Notes under the pieces: generated by a model
Databases searched by the model: none
What the model saw: only the letters and a program-made list of their open reading frames with translations
What the model was told of the DNA's origin: nothing
In this document: positions 1 to 7,635 of the stretch, one piece after another
How positions within the stretch are numbered: position 1 is the first letter of the stretch
How the letters are laid out: each line of letters opens with the position of its first letter
Program-made: the position numbers and the translations under genes
NCBI GenBank assembly: GCA_036377075.1
Contig: DASUZB010000107.1
Location: forward strand, 1 to 17,393
Direction: 5' to 3'
DNA from: DASUZB01 sp036377075
Lineage (GTDB): Bacteria > Actinomycetota > CALGFH01
DNA: 17,393 nucleotides

Positions 1-1
1 G

Positions 2-1123
2 CGCCAGGCCGGCTTCGGCCAGCTGACCTACCTGCTGGGCGGCGGCAACGCCACCGAGGCGGTAGCGGCGGTGAGCGCGGCGACGGTCGGGGCGTTGGTG
101 GCCAGCCGCACCCGCCACCGGGTGGGCTGGCTGCTGGTCGCCCTGGGGCTGTCCCTCGCCGCCTCCGGCTTCTCCTTCTCGTACAGCCGCTACGGGCTGG
201 TGGCGCGGCCGGGGGCGCTGCCTGCCGCCGGCTACCTGGCCGGGTACGCCAACGCAGCGGTGTTCGCCTCCCTCGCCTGCGCCGGCTTCGTGCTGCTGCT
301 GACCCCGACCGGGTCGCTGCCGTCGGCCCGCTGGCGCTGGTGGGCCAGGGTCGAGGTGGCCGCGTTCCTGGTGGCCTTCCTGGCCTCGGCACTGGCGCCC
401 AGGCCGCTGTACCCGGAGTACCCGGAGGTCCGCAGCCCGCTGGGCGTCCCGGCGCTGGAGCGGCTGCCGCTGGCGGCCGCCTTTCCGGTCGGCGCGGCGC
501 TGATCCTGCTGGGGTTGGTGGTCGGGGCCGGGTCGCTGCTGCTGCGGTTCCGCCGCGCCCGGGGGCTCGAGCGGTTGCAGCTGCGCTGGCTGGCGGTGGG
601 GGCGGCGCTGGCGGCGGTGGCGCTGCTCGCCGCCCTGGCGGTCCTGTTCGTCGGGCCCTCGGACAGCGCGCTCTTCCAGGCGGCCTTCGGGGTCTCCGTG
701 GCCGTGCTGCCGCTGGCGACCGGCGCGGCGATCCTGCGCTACCGCCTCTTCGACCTGGACCGCATCGTCAGCCGCACGGTCGCCTACGGGCTGCTGACGC
801 TGCTGCTGGGCGGCGGCTACGCCGCGCTGGCGCTCGCGCTGGGTCAGCTCGCCGGCCGGGGCTCCAGCCTGGCGGTGGCCGGCGCGACCCTGGCGGTGGC
901 GGCGGCGTTCCAGCCCGCCCGCCGCCGCGTCCAGGCAGCGGTGGACCAGCGCTTCAACCGGCGCCGCTACGACGCCGCCCGGACGGTCGCGGCCTTCAGC
1001 GCCCGCCTGCGCCAGCAGGTGGACCTGGAGACCCTGACCAGCGAGGTGCTCGCCGTGGTCGACCAGACCGTGGAGCCGACCACGGCGTCGCTGTGGCTGC
1101 GGCCGCCGCCGCGGCGCCCGTGA
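2..1123 (+). CDS. Polytopic membrane protein, sensor-kinase-like N-terminal region, 5'-truncated
   Basis: The frame is open to the first base of the window, so the gene probably starts upstream; an internal GTG at 71 would give 350 residues. Counting from that GTG, hydrophobic stretches lie near residues 18-33, 58-77, 95-110, 133-157, 173-195, 204-224 and 236-280. The segment ILRYRLFDLDRIVSRTVAYG (221-240), followed by two hydrophobic segments and VDQRFNRRRYDAARTVAAF (291-309), is a block I recognise from actinobacterial membrane proteins that often precede a histidine-kinase domain. Here the protein ends soon after, at LWLRPPP, with no H-box or ATPase domain, so it is not a complete kinase. 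Function is unknown; membrane sensing is only a guess. The family resemblance is from memory, and the stop at 1121-1123 is clear. Confidence 0.8.
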   Translation, partial: RQAGFGQLTYLLGGGNATEAVAAVSAATVGALVASRTRHRVGWLLVALGLSLAASGFSFSYSRYGLVARPGALPAAGYLAGYANAAVFASLACAGFVLLLTPTGSLPSARWRWWARVEVAAFLVAFLASALAPRPLYPEYPEVRSPLGVPALERLPLAAAFPVGAALILLGLVVGAGSLLLRFRRARGLERLQLRWLAVGAALAAVALLAALAVLFVGPSDSALFQAAFGVSVAVLPLATGAAILRYRLFDLDRIVSRTVAYGLLTLLLGGGYAALALALGQLAGRGSSLAVAGATLAVAAAFQPARRRVQAAVDQRFNRRRYDAARTVAAFSARLRQQVDLETLTSEVLAVVDQTVEPTTASLWLRPPPRRP

Positions 1124-1126
1124 TCT

Positions 1127-1140
1127 GCCCGTCCGCGGGC
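1127..1140 (+). terminator. Short GC hairpin after the membrane-protein gene
   Basis: GCCCG-tccg-CGGGC forms a perfect five-base-pair stem with a four-base loop, three bases past the stop codon. It is followed by an AT-richer stretch (caatcaaat) rather than a T run. It could be a weak terminator, but short GC hairpins are common in DNA of this composition. Confidence 0.25.
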
Positions 1141-1238
1141 GCAATCAAATCCACCCGGCCGTAGTTACCAGGAGGGCCGAAGGCGGCGACCCGCCGCGAA
1201 TGGCCCGCCAGCTGCCATCTTCCAGCGAGGGGGCTTCG

Positions 1239-2336
1239 ATGGCACACGCAGCCAGGACCCGCTTCATCCGGCTCGTCGTCGCCTTGGGGGTGCTGGCGTC
1301 GCTGCTCGCGGTCGCGTCCGCGGCGCAGGCGAACGCCGGCGGGAACGTCTACCGCCAGACGAACCTGGTCTCCGACATCGCCGGCGTCGCCCGGCTCACC
1401 GACCGCAACCTGGTCAACCCGTGGGGCGTGGCGGCCGGCCCGACCACCCCGCTGTGGGTGGCCGACAACGGCAGCGACGTCGCCACCATCTACCCCGGCG
1501 CCGTCAAGGGCTCGCCGCCCGCGATCGCCCCGCTGGTGGTGGACATCCCCGGCGGCGCGCCGACCGGGCAGGTCTACAACGGCACCGACGGCTTCGTGGT
1601 GCACTCCGGCAGCGCCAGCGGGCCCGCCCGCTTCATCTTCGACTCCGAGGCCGGCACGATCACCGGCTGGAGCCCCGCCGTCCCGCCGCCGGCGCCCTCG
1701 ACCCAGGCCCAGCCGGCCGCGTCGGTCCCCGACGCGATCTTCAAGGGGCTGGCGATCGCCAGCAACCGCCAGGGGACGTTCCTCTACGCGGCCGACTTCC
1801 ACCACGCCACCATCGACGTCTTCGACAGCGGCTTCAACCTGGTCCACCTGGCCGGCTCGTTCGACCCCCACGGCATCCCCGACGGGTTCGCGCCGTTCAA
1901 CGTCCAGGAGCTGGGCGGCCGCCTCTACGTGGCCTACGCCATGCAGGACGCCGACAAGGAGGACGAGGTCGCCGGTGCCGGGCTCGGCTTCGTGAACGTC
2001 TTCGACACCAGCGGCCACTTCCTGCGCCGCCTGGCCGCCAGGGGGGCACTCAACGCGCCCTGGGGGCTCGCCATCGCCCCCAAGGGGTTCGGCCGCTTCA
2101 GCCGCGACCTGCTGGTCGGCAACTTCGGCGACGGGCGCATCAGCGCCTACGACCTCCGCTCGGGCAAGTTCCGTGGCCAGCTGAAGAACGAGGACGGCAG
2201 GCCGATCGAGATCGACGGGCTGTGGGCGCTGCGGTTCGGCAACGGCGTCACCGGCAGCCCGACCGACCTGCTGTTCACCGCCGGCATCGCCGACGAGGCG
2301 CACGGCCTGTTCGGCTCCATCCGCGCGGTCCACTAG
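1239..2336 (+). CDS. Secreted TIGR03118 family protein
   Basis: From ATG 1239 the product is 365 residues. GAGGGGG lies about seven bases upstream of this ATG, and translation from here begins directly with a signal peptide: positive ARTR, a hydrophobic core (VVALGVLASLLAVASA), and a likely cleavage after AQA near residue 32. An in-frame ATG at 1200 would add 13 hydrophilic residues and has no comparable ribosome site. The mature part opens with YRQTNLVSDIAGVA and LTDRNLVNPWGVAAG. It contains repeated strand-rich units such as NAPWGLAIAPKGFG and LLVGNFGDGRISAYD, as expected of the beta-propeller-like TIGR03118 family. It ends with SPTDLLFTAGIADEAHGLFG and has no PEP-CTERM or LPXTG sorting signal, so it is probably released. 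Enzymatic function is unknown. It converges with the permease gene across a shared hairpin. Confidence 0.85.
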   Translation: MAHAARTRFIRLVVALGVLASLLAVASAAQANAGGNVYRQTNLVSDIAGVARLTDRNLVNPWGVAAGPTTPLWVADNGSDVATIYPGAVKGSPPAIAPLVVDIPGGAPTGQVYNGTDGFVVHSGSASGPARFIFDSEAGTITGWSPAVPPPAPSTQAQPAASVPDAIFKGLAIASNRQGTFLYAADFHHATIDVFDSGFNLVHLAGSFDPHGIPDGFAPFNVQELGGRLYVAYAMQDADKEDEVAGAGLGFVNVFDTSGHFLRRLAARGALNAPWGLAIAPKGFGRFSRDLLVGNFGDGRISAYDLRSGKFRGQLKNEDGRPIEIDGLWALRFGNGVTGSPTDLLFTAGIADEAHGLFGSIRAVH

Positions 2337-2350
2337 GGAGCGCATGACCA

Positions 2351-2384
2351 AGGGCCGGGCCGTCCGGGGGGCGGCCCGGACCCT
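2351..2384. terminator. Hairpin between convergent genes
   Basis: AGGGCCGGGCCG pairs with CGGCCCGGACCCT with one bulged base, giving a 12-pair GC-rich stem around a short loop. It lies 14 bases after the stop at 2334-2336 and eight bases past the permease stop on the other strand, so it could end both transcripts. Neither side has a strong T run. Confidence 0.5.
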
Positions 2385-2392
2385 TCATCGGC

Positions 2393-3883
2393 TCAGATGC
2401 CGGCCGCCTCCGGCTCGGCGCGTGAGCCGGGCGCGGCGCTCGGGCCGGTGTCGGCGCCGAGGCCGATGCCCTGGTAGACGCCCGGGCGCGCGGAGCGCAG
2501 CCAGAGGCCGTAGGCGACCCCGACGACGGCCGCGACGGCGAAGGCGGCGGGCAGCGCCCACGCCTCGGTCGCGCCCGGCGCGACGCCGAGCAGCGTGGCG
2601 TAGTTGGCCACCCCGGCCCACACCATGCCGAGCAGGGCGAGCGTCGCCAGGGCGGGGGCGACCAGGCGCCGCCAGGCGTTCTCGCCCAGCGGGTAGCGGG
2701 CGAAGAACCTGATCACCGCGATCGAGGCGGCGGCGAGCAGGCACAGCACGCCGAACGCGCCGGTGGTGCCGAGCCAGAAGAACAGCCGGACCGTCGGGTC
2801 CCAGCCCGCCACCGCGTAGACGACGATGACGGCCAGGCCGAAGGCGGACTGGGCGAGCGAGGCGGCGCGCGGGGCGCCGGTGCGCGGCTGGGTCCGCCCC
2901 AGCGCGCCCGGCAGCACGTGCTCGCGGCCGAGCGCGAACATGTAGCGGCCGACCGCGTTGTGGAAGCTGACCATGGCGGCGAACAGGCTGGTCATGAACA
3001 GCACCGTGGCGATCTCGGCCATGGTGGACCCGGCCATCGAGAACAGCATGCCCGGCCCCTGCTCGCCGGCGACGGCCGCGACCTTGTCGTCGCCGTAGTG
3101 CACGCTCATCGCCCACGACGCCAGGGTGTAGACCGCGGCGATCAGGGCCAGCGAGGTGTAGGTGGCGACCGGGACGGTGCGGCGCGGGATCTTCGCCTCC
3201 TCGGAGAAGACCGCCGAGGCCTCGAAGCCGGTGTAGCCGAGCAGCGCGGTCACCAGCAGCGCCCCGACGCCCGGGTGGCCGAAGAGCCCACCGGGCGAGA
3301 GGCTGGTCAGCGGGAACCCGGCCGCCGGGTCGCCGAGGCCCGCGACGGCGAGCACCAGCAGCACCGCGACCTCGGCGGTGAGCAGCACCGCCAGCACCCT
3401 GCCGTTGAGGTCGACCCGCAGCACGCCGAGGACCGCCACCACGAGCCACGCCGCCAGCGCCCAGACCCACCACGACAGGTCCAGCCCGACCTTGTCCTTC
3501 AGGTAGCCGGCCAGGGTGGGCCCGAACATGCCGTAGAGGCCGACCTGCAGCAGGTTGTAGGCGATCGCGGCGACCAGGGCGGCGCCGACGCCGAGGGGGC
3601 GCCCGAGGCCGCGGGAGACGAACGCGTAGAGCGCGCCCGCGTTGGTGATGTGCCTGGCCATCGCGACGTAGCCGACGGCGAACACGGCCAGCACCACGGC
3701 CACGGCGAGGAACGCGGCGCCGATCGCCGACAGCCCGGTGACGGCGTACAGGGTGGTCACCACGCCGGCGGCGACGGTCATCGGCGCGATCGCGGAGAGG
3801 ATGAAGAACATGACCGCGGGCACGCCGAGGCGGTCGCTGGCCAGGGCGGTGGACTCGCGGGCGGCGGGGACGGTCGAGGACAT
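2393..3883 (-). CDS. APC superfamily amino acid/amine permease
   Basis: The product is 496 residues from ATG 3883, preceded by ACGGAG seven bases upstream; the frame stays open further upstream, but that stretch only shadows the amine oxidase gene. It has about twelve hydrophobic segments. The first contains AIAPMTVAAGVVTTLYAVTG (31-50), the helix-1 region of APC transporters. NAGALYAFVSRGLGRPLGVG (81-100) and GYTGFEASAVFSEEAKIPRR are typical of the amino acid-polyamine-organocation family. It follows the amine oxidase with a 35-base gap on the same strand and is almost certainly cotranscribed. Import of the oxidase substrate, an amine such as phenylethylamine, tyramine or histamine, is inferred from this neighbour and not from the sequence. 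The C-terminal tail is short and hydrophilic. Confidence 0.9.
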   Translation of the reverse strand: MSSTVPAARESTALASDRLGVPAVMFFILSAIAPMTVAAGVVTTLYAVTGLSAIGAAFLAVAVVLAVFAVGYVAMARHITNAGALYAFVSRGLGRPLGVGAALVAAIAYNLLQVGLYGMFGPTLAGYLKDKVGLDLSWWVWALAAWLVVAVLGVLRVDLNGRVLAVLLTAEVAVLLVLAVAGLGDPAAGFPLTSLSPGGLFGHPGVGALLVTALLGYTGFEASAVFSEEAKIPRRTVPVATYTSLALIAAVYTLASWAMSVHYGDDKVAAVAGEQGPGMLFSMAGSTMAEIATVLFMTSLFAAMVSFHNAVGRYMFALGREHVLPGALGRTQPRTGAPRAASLAQSAFGLAVIVVYAVAGWDPTVRLFFWLGTTGAFGVLCLLAAASIAVIRFFARYPLGENAWRRLVAPALATLALLGMVWAGVANYATLLGVAPGATEAWALPAAFAVAAVVGVAYGLWLRSARPGVYQGIGLGADTGPSAAPGSRAEPEAAGI

Positions 3884-3918
3884 CGGCGGCTCCGTTAAGC
3901 GGCGGGACGGGGTCGAGG

Positions 3919-5832
3919 TCACCTCGGCAGGTCGAGGATCGGGTTGCGGTCGAAGAAGCCGACCGGCCGCAGCGAGAAGCCGCAGCGGGCGACGGGCATC
4001 ACCGGCCAGTCCTCCGGCCGGGGGAAGTGGGTCATCCCGAAGGTGTGCCACAGGACGATGTCGTGGCCGTCGATGTCGCGGTCGGCCGCGACCCAGTCGG
4101 GCAGCCCGGCTCCGCCCGGGTGCTGGTTGGGCAGGTCGCCGGCCGAGTAGCGCTGCGCCGGGTGGTAGCGCGTCACCCACAGGTGCCTGGTGGCGAACGC
4201 CGCGCGCCGGCTGATCGAGGCGGACGGGTCGGCGGCGAGCAGCGGCGCCTCCTGCGGGTACAGCGCGTACGCCACCGGCTGGCCGAGCCGGTTGGTCTTG
4301 CCGGGGTTGACCACGTGCCAGGCGCGGCCGACCGAGGCATCCGCCGTGCGGGCGCCCTCGGACTCCCGGGCCAGCCGCGTGACCCGCCTGGTGAAGGCGT
4401 TGCCGTGCGGGTTGTCCGGCCCGACCGGCATGCGCTCGAGCTGCACCTCGTCGACGGCGTTGTCGACGCCGTCGACGGTCATGTCCAGCCTGGCGCTGAA
4501 CATGTGCTGGTGGTACGGGCCGCCGAGGCCGGGGGCGAGCTGCGTCGCCCAGCGGCTGCCCTCGACGTAGGCCGAGGTGAACACCACCCCGGTGGACTTC
4601 ACCTCCAGCTCGATGGTGCCGTCCAGGTACAGGTACCAGAAGAAGCCGTAGTCGTAGTTGCCGATCGCCAGGAAGGTCGAGATCACCAGGCGGCGCTGGC
4701 GCCGCGTCTCGGCCGAGCCGGTGAACAGGTCGTTGTGCTTCCACGCCACGCCGACGTCCTCTTCGTGCATGCAGATGGCGTTGGCGACCTCGCGCGGCGC
4801 GCCGTCCGCGGTCGGCAGGACCACGTCGAAGTAGCGGATCTCACCCAGGCAGTCGCAGCCGAGCATCAGGGAGTTGACCTGCTGGCCGAGGTGGTACTCG
4901 CCGGCGTCGAAGTAGTTCTGCCAGAACCTGGCCGGGCTCGGGTCGGCGTAGGGGACCACCATCTCGGCGATCGAGGCGCGGTAGACGACCGGCCGGTCCC
5001 ACAGGGAGATCTGGTGCAGCGTCAGCCCCTCGCGCGCGTCGAAGCCGATCCGCAGCCGCCAGCCCTCCCAGCTCACCTCGTCGCCGTCGACGGTGAAGCT
5101 GGGGCCCTCCGGCTGGCTGATCTCGATCGGCTTGAGCGAGGTCCGCGCCGGGCCGACCGCGGCCGGGTCGTCGAAGTTGCCCTCCTCCTGCGGGACCGGC
5201 AGCAGCGCCTCGTCGACCAGCCGGACCACGCGCCGCTCGACCAGGTCCACGTAGGCGACCAGGCCGTCGACCGGGTGCGCCCAGGGGTGGTCCTTCTCGT
5301 GGTGCTGCACGAAGGAGAGCGCCCGCAGCAGGCGCCGGCCCTCCTCGCCCGGGATGCCGAACGACCCGGCCGACAGCGGGCACGGGCGGACCAGGTCGAG
5401 GTCGGTGACGCCGCGGCGCGCCATCGCCGCCCGCCAGCCGGCGTCCGCCTTGACGATCTCGTCGACCGCCATGAGGTCCTCGAGCATGATCGGCGGCTGC
5501 CCGTCGCGCACGGCGTCGACCGCGACCTGGGAGTCGACCTCACCGCGGCTGAGCGACGCCACCACGTCGGTCGCGGCGCCGGTAGCCGTGTCCAGCAGGA
5601 TCGCGCGCACGCGCCGCTCCACCGGGGCGCCGCCGCGGAAGCTGAGCACGTCCGCCTTCGGCGGCTCCTCGAGCCCGAGGTAGGCGAAGCGGGTGTGCTC
5701 GCCGACCAGCCCGTGGCCGTCGAGCACGGTCCTCGCCAGGCGGATCTCGTCCGCACCGAGCCGTTCCAGCGGGTGCGACGGCCCCGGCGCGGGGGTGCCG
5801 TCGTGATCCCTGGTTGCCGATCGCACCGTCAC
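3919..5832 (-). CDS. Copper-containing primary-amine oxidase
   Basis: This 637-residue protein belongs to the copper/topaquinone amine oxidases (RCH2NH2 + O2 + H2O gives aldehyde, NH3 and H2O2). The TPQ precursor tyrosine is Y393 in GNYDYG, the catalytic base is D309 in YFDAGEY, and the copper ligands are H441 and H443 (HQH) plus H602 (THFPRPEDWP). Base-to-TPQ and first-to-last His spacings (84 and 161) match what I recall of Arthrobacter globiformis AGAO; C326 and C354 fit its conserved disulfide. Length and C-terminus (FFDRNPILDLPR) also match, so it appears complete. The GTG start at 5832 is chosen because AAAGGAG ends seven bases upstream. No signal peptide is present, so the enzyme is expected in the cytoplasm, as for AGAO. 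First gene of an operon with the APC permease; substrate not predictable. Confidence 0.96.
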   Translation of the reverse strand: MTVRSATRDHDGTPAPGPSHPLERLGADEIRLARTVLDGHGLVGEHTRFAYLGLEEPPKADVLSFRGGAPVERRVRAILLDTATGAATDVVASLSRGEVDSQVAVDAVRDGQPPIMLEDLMAVDEIVKADAGWRAAMARRGVTDLDLVRPCPLSAGSFGIPGEEGRRLLRALSFVQHHEKDHPWAHPVDGLVAYVDLVERRVVRLVDEALLPVPQEEGNFDDPAAVGPARTSLKPIEISQPEGPSFTVDGDEVSWEGWRLRIGFDAREGLTLHQISLWDRPVVYRASIAEMVVPYADPSPARFWQNYFDAGEYHLGQQVNSLMLGCDCLGEIRYFDVVLPTADGAPREVANAICMHEEDVGVAWKHNDLFTGSAETRRQRRLVISTFLAIGNYDYGFFWYLYLDGTIELEVKSTGVVFTSAYVEGSRWATQLAPGLGGPYHQHMFSARLDMTVDGVDNAVDEVQLERMPVGPDNPHGNAFTRRVTRLARESEGARTADASVGRAWHVVNPGKTNRLGQPVAYALYPQEAPLLAADPSASISRRAAFATRHLWVTRYHPAQRYSAGDLPNQHPGGAGLPDWVAADRDIDGHDIVLWHTFGMTHFPRPEDWPVMPVARCGFSLRPVGFFDRNPILDLPR

Positions 5833-5848
5833 GTCGACGCTCCTTTGT

Positions 5849-5893
5849 TCAAACGGTCGGTAGGCCTCCGCCGCCTCGTGCGCTGGCTTCCAT
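5849..5893 (-). CDS. Possible 14-residue leader peptide upstream of amine oxidase
   Basis: An ATG at 5893 is preceded by GAGGAG five bases upstream and opens a 14-codon frame (MEASARGGGGLPTV). It ends in TGA at 5849-5851, just before the AAAGGAG of the amine oxidase. The position suits a leader ORF or translational coupling. At this length chance is a real explanation and there is no family support. Confidence 0.22.
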   Translation of the reverse strand: MEASARGGGGLPTV

Positions 5894-5937
5894 CGTCGCT
5901 CCTCGGTCGCCCAGGGCTCCCTCGTCGCTCCTCAGTC
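5893..5937. repeat. Imperfect direct repeat upstream of amine oxidase
   Basis: TCGTCGCTCCTCGGTC at 5893-5908 recurs as TCGTCGCTCCTCAGTC at 5922-5937, with one mismatch and a 29-base offset. Read on the minus strand, each copy contains GAGGAGCGACGA, a Shine-Dalgarno-like sequence, and only the downstream copy leads into an ATG. The rest of the 244-base gap (5833-6076) shows no further gene or clear promoter. Confidence 0.5.
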
Positions 5938-6076
5938 AGTCCAGCGCGCGGCTACGGCCCACCTCCCTGGGCACTGCCTCGTTGGGAGCGAACGGCTCAC
6001 ATCGTGTTCGGTCGCGATGCCCGTGTCCAGGCGGTTTGTCCGGTTTCTGCCAGGACCTCGCCGTCGGCGGCGGTTT

Positions 6077-6700
6077 CTAACCTCGCAAGGCAAGGTTGGC
6101 GGCGATCGCCAGGACCGCGACCCGGCCGCCGATTGCGAGCGCGCGGCGCGCCCTCGGGGTGAGCCAGCGTGCCGCGTGGCCGGCGGCGAGCGTGAGCAGC
6201 AGGTGCCATGCCGCGGAGGCGGTGCCGACGCCGGCGACGAACGCGGCGGCCGCGGCCAGGCCGGGCAGCGACAGCGCGGCGGTGACGGCGGCGAACGAGG
6301 CGATCGTCAGCGGGTTGGCGGCGGTGATCGCCAGGAAGCGCGCGAACTGCGCGCCGGCCCTGGCGTCGGCGCGCGGCGTCGCCGAGGTGGCGCTCGCGCC
6401 GCGCCGCTCGCGCGCCAGGCCGACCAGGCCGTGCAGGGCGATCGCCGCCAGCACCAGCGCCGCGCCGCCACGGATCTCCGCCTCGTGGCTGGAGAGCGCC
6501 GCGCTCACCGCGCCGCCGGTGGCCGCGGCGGCGGTCGCGAAGCCGAGGTCGGCGGCTGCCACGCCCATGCCGGCGGCGACGCCCCGGCGCGGCCCGGTGG
6601 CCACCGCCGTCTCGACCAGCAGCAGGCTGATGGGCCCCACCTGGGTGGCGATCGCCAGGCCGGCGACCAGGCCGGTGAGCAGGGCGGAGTTCGGGTTCAT
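6077..6700 (-). CDS. LysE family amino acid exporter
   Basis: The product is 207 residues, normal for LysE/RhtB/ArgO transporters, with about six hydrophobic segments. The N-terminal segment TQVGPISLLLVETAVATGPR (19-38) followed by GVAAGMGVAAADLGFA is the characteristic LysE opening, and FLAITAANPLTI (122-133) matches the conserved Asn-Pro helix. ATG 6700 is the sensible start. The frame remains open to 6994, but that extra part lies antisense to the regulator gene and is not transporter-like. There is no clear ribosome site, so the mRNA may be nearly leaderless. It is divergent from an Lrp/AsnC regulator 70 bases away, a common regulator-exporter pairing. The substrate, probably an amino acid, cannot be assigned. 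Confidence 0.87.
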   Translation of the reverse strand: MNPNSALLTGLVAGLAIATQVGPISLLLVETAVATGPRRGVAAGMGVAAADLGFATAAAATGGAVSAALSSHEAEIRGGAALVLAAIALHGLVGLARERRGASATSATPRADARAGAQFARFLAITAANPLTIASFAAVTAALSLPGLAAAAAFVAGVGTASAAWHLLLTLAAGHAARWLTPRARRALAIGGRVAVLAIAANLALRG

Positions 6701-6734
6701 GACCCGTGTTCTGCCGACCCGTGCCGCGGGATGC

Positions 6735-6763
6735 AAGGCGTTATGGCCGAACGGTGCGATAAT
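6735..6763 (+). promoter_or_regulatory. Possible leaderless promoter of the Lrp/AsnC gene
   Basis: GATAAT at 6758-6763 is a good -10 hexamer, and its expected start site, about seven bases on, falls at the ATG at 6771. The regulator has no Shine-Dalgarno sequence, which fits leaderless transcription, common in Actinomycetota. No convincing -35 box is seen. On the other strand TTGCAT (6730-6735) is a possible but weak -35 for the exporter. Confidence 0.35.
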
Positions 6764-6770
6764 CGCTGCC

Positions 6771-7202
6771 ATGGACGCGACTGACAGCGAGATCCTCCGC
6801 CTGCTCCGCGATGATGGGCGCCTCTCCTGGCGTGACCTGGGCGCCGCCGTCGGGCTGAGCGCCAACGCCGCCGCCGAGCGCGTGCGGCGGCTGCGTCGCG
6901 GCGGCGTCATCACCGGCTTCGCCGCGCTGGTCGACCCCGCCGCCGGTGGCCGCACGCTGCAGGCGCTGATCGGCGTCACGCTCGCCGCGGCCACCGACTC
7001 GGACGACTTCGCCGCCGCCGCCGCCCGCCTGGAGCCGGTCGTCGAGGTCCTGCACCTGACCGGCGCCCCGGACTACCAGCTCCGGGTCGCCTGCCGCGAC
7101 ACCGCCGAGCTCGACGCCCTGCTGCGGACGCTGCGCAACCGGCTCGGCGCCGCCGACACCGAGACCACCATCGTCCTGCGCTCGGGACCCCCGCCGCGAT
7201 GA
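6771..7202 (+). CDS. Lrp/AsnC family transcriptional regulator
   Basis: The 143-residue product has the usual Lrp/AsnC length and layout. An N-terminal helix-turn-helix begins MDATDSEILRLLRDDGRLSW, with the recognition region GLSANAAAERVRRLRRGGVI (28-47). The effector-binding RAM domain follows from about residue 60, with the conserved VVEVLHLTGAPDYQLRV segment (about 91-107). ATG 6771 is where family homology begins. The frame is open further upstream, but only as a shadow of the exporter gene. The likely target is the divergent LysE exporter, inferred from position. Its stop overlaps the ATG of the NUDIX gene (ATGA), so the two are translationally coupled. Confidence 0.92.
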   Translation: MDATDSEILRLLRDDGRLSWRDLGAAVGLSANAAAERVRRLRRGGVITGFAALVDPAAGGRTLQALIGVTLAAATDSDDFAAAAARLEPVVEVLHLTGAPDYQLRVACRDTAELDALLRTLRNRLGAADTETTIVLRSGPPPR

Positions 7203-7618
7203 GCGCCGGGTCGGGGCTGCCCGAGGCGGTCGTCGGCGTGATCCACGACGCGGGCCGCTTCCTGCTGATCCGCCGCGCCGACGGGATCCCGGCCGGCGGC
7301 TGGTGGACGCCGCCGAGCGGCCGCGTCGAGCCGGGCGAGACCCAGCCCGAGGCGCTCGTCCGGGAGATGCGCGAGGAGCTCGGCCTCGAGGTCACCCCCC
7401 TGCGCCACATCTGGACGTGCCCCACCGCCGACGGCCGCTTCCTGCTCAACTGGTGGCTCGCCGAGGCGGACGACCTCGCCACCACCCCGGACCCCACCGA
7501 GGTGGCGGAGGTCCGCTGGTGCACCGTTGACGAGCTCCGTGCGCTGTCACCCACCTTCGCCGACGACGTGCGCTTCTTCGTCGAGGTCTGGCCGACGATC
7601 GCCGACCAGCCGTCCTGA
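7199..7618 (+). CDS. NUDIX hydrolase
   Basis: This 139-residue protein carries a complete Nudix box: G41-x5-E47-x7-R55-E56-M-x-E59-E60-x-G62-L63, the Mg-binding loop that hydrolyses a nucleoside diphosphate linked to another group. Before it stands VVGVIHDAGRFLLIRRADG (11-29), the usual first strands. WWTPPSGRVEPGE (35-47) contains the Pro-Ser-Gly lead-in found in many MutT-like sanitising or ADP-ribose-type members. The substrate cannot be chosen from sequence. It overlaps the Lrp/AsnC gene by four bases and ends 17 bases from the convergent sigma-factor gene. Confidence 0.92.
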   Translation: MSAGSGLPEAVVGVIHDAGRFLLIRRADGIPAGGWWTPPSGRVEPGETQPEALVREMREELGLEVTPLRHIWTCPTADGRFLLNWWLAEADDLATTPDPTEVAEVRWCTVDELRALSPTFADDVRFFVEVWPTIADQPS

Positions 7619-7635
7619 GCACCGCGCTCTGGGCT

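Noticed and set aside
3884..4744. N-terminal extension of the permease frame to 4744
   Set aside because: The extension lies inside the amine oxidase gene in another frame and is Arg/Pro/Gly-rich; the real start at 3883 has a ribosome site.
4027..6162. Long plus-strand open frame (711 codons) across the amine oxidase gene
   Set aside because: It is antisense to a gene with a full catalytic motif set, and its product is low-complexity Arg/Gly/Val/Asp sequence, typical of GC-rich shadow frames.
6701..6994. Extension of the LysE frame to 6994
   Set aside because: It overlaps the Lrp/AsnC gene antisense and is Ser/Arg-rich, not transporter-like.
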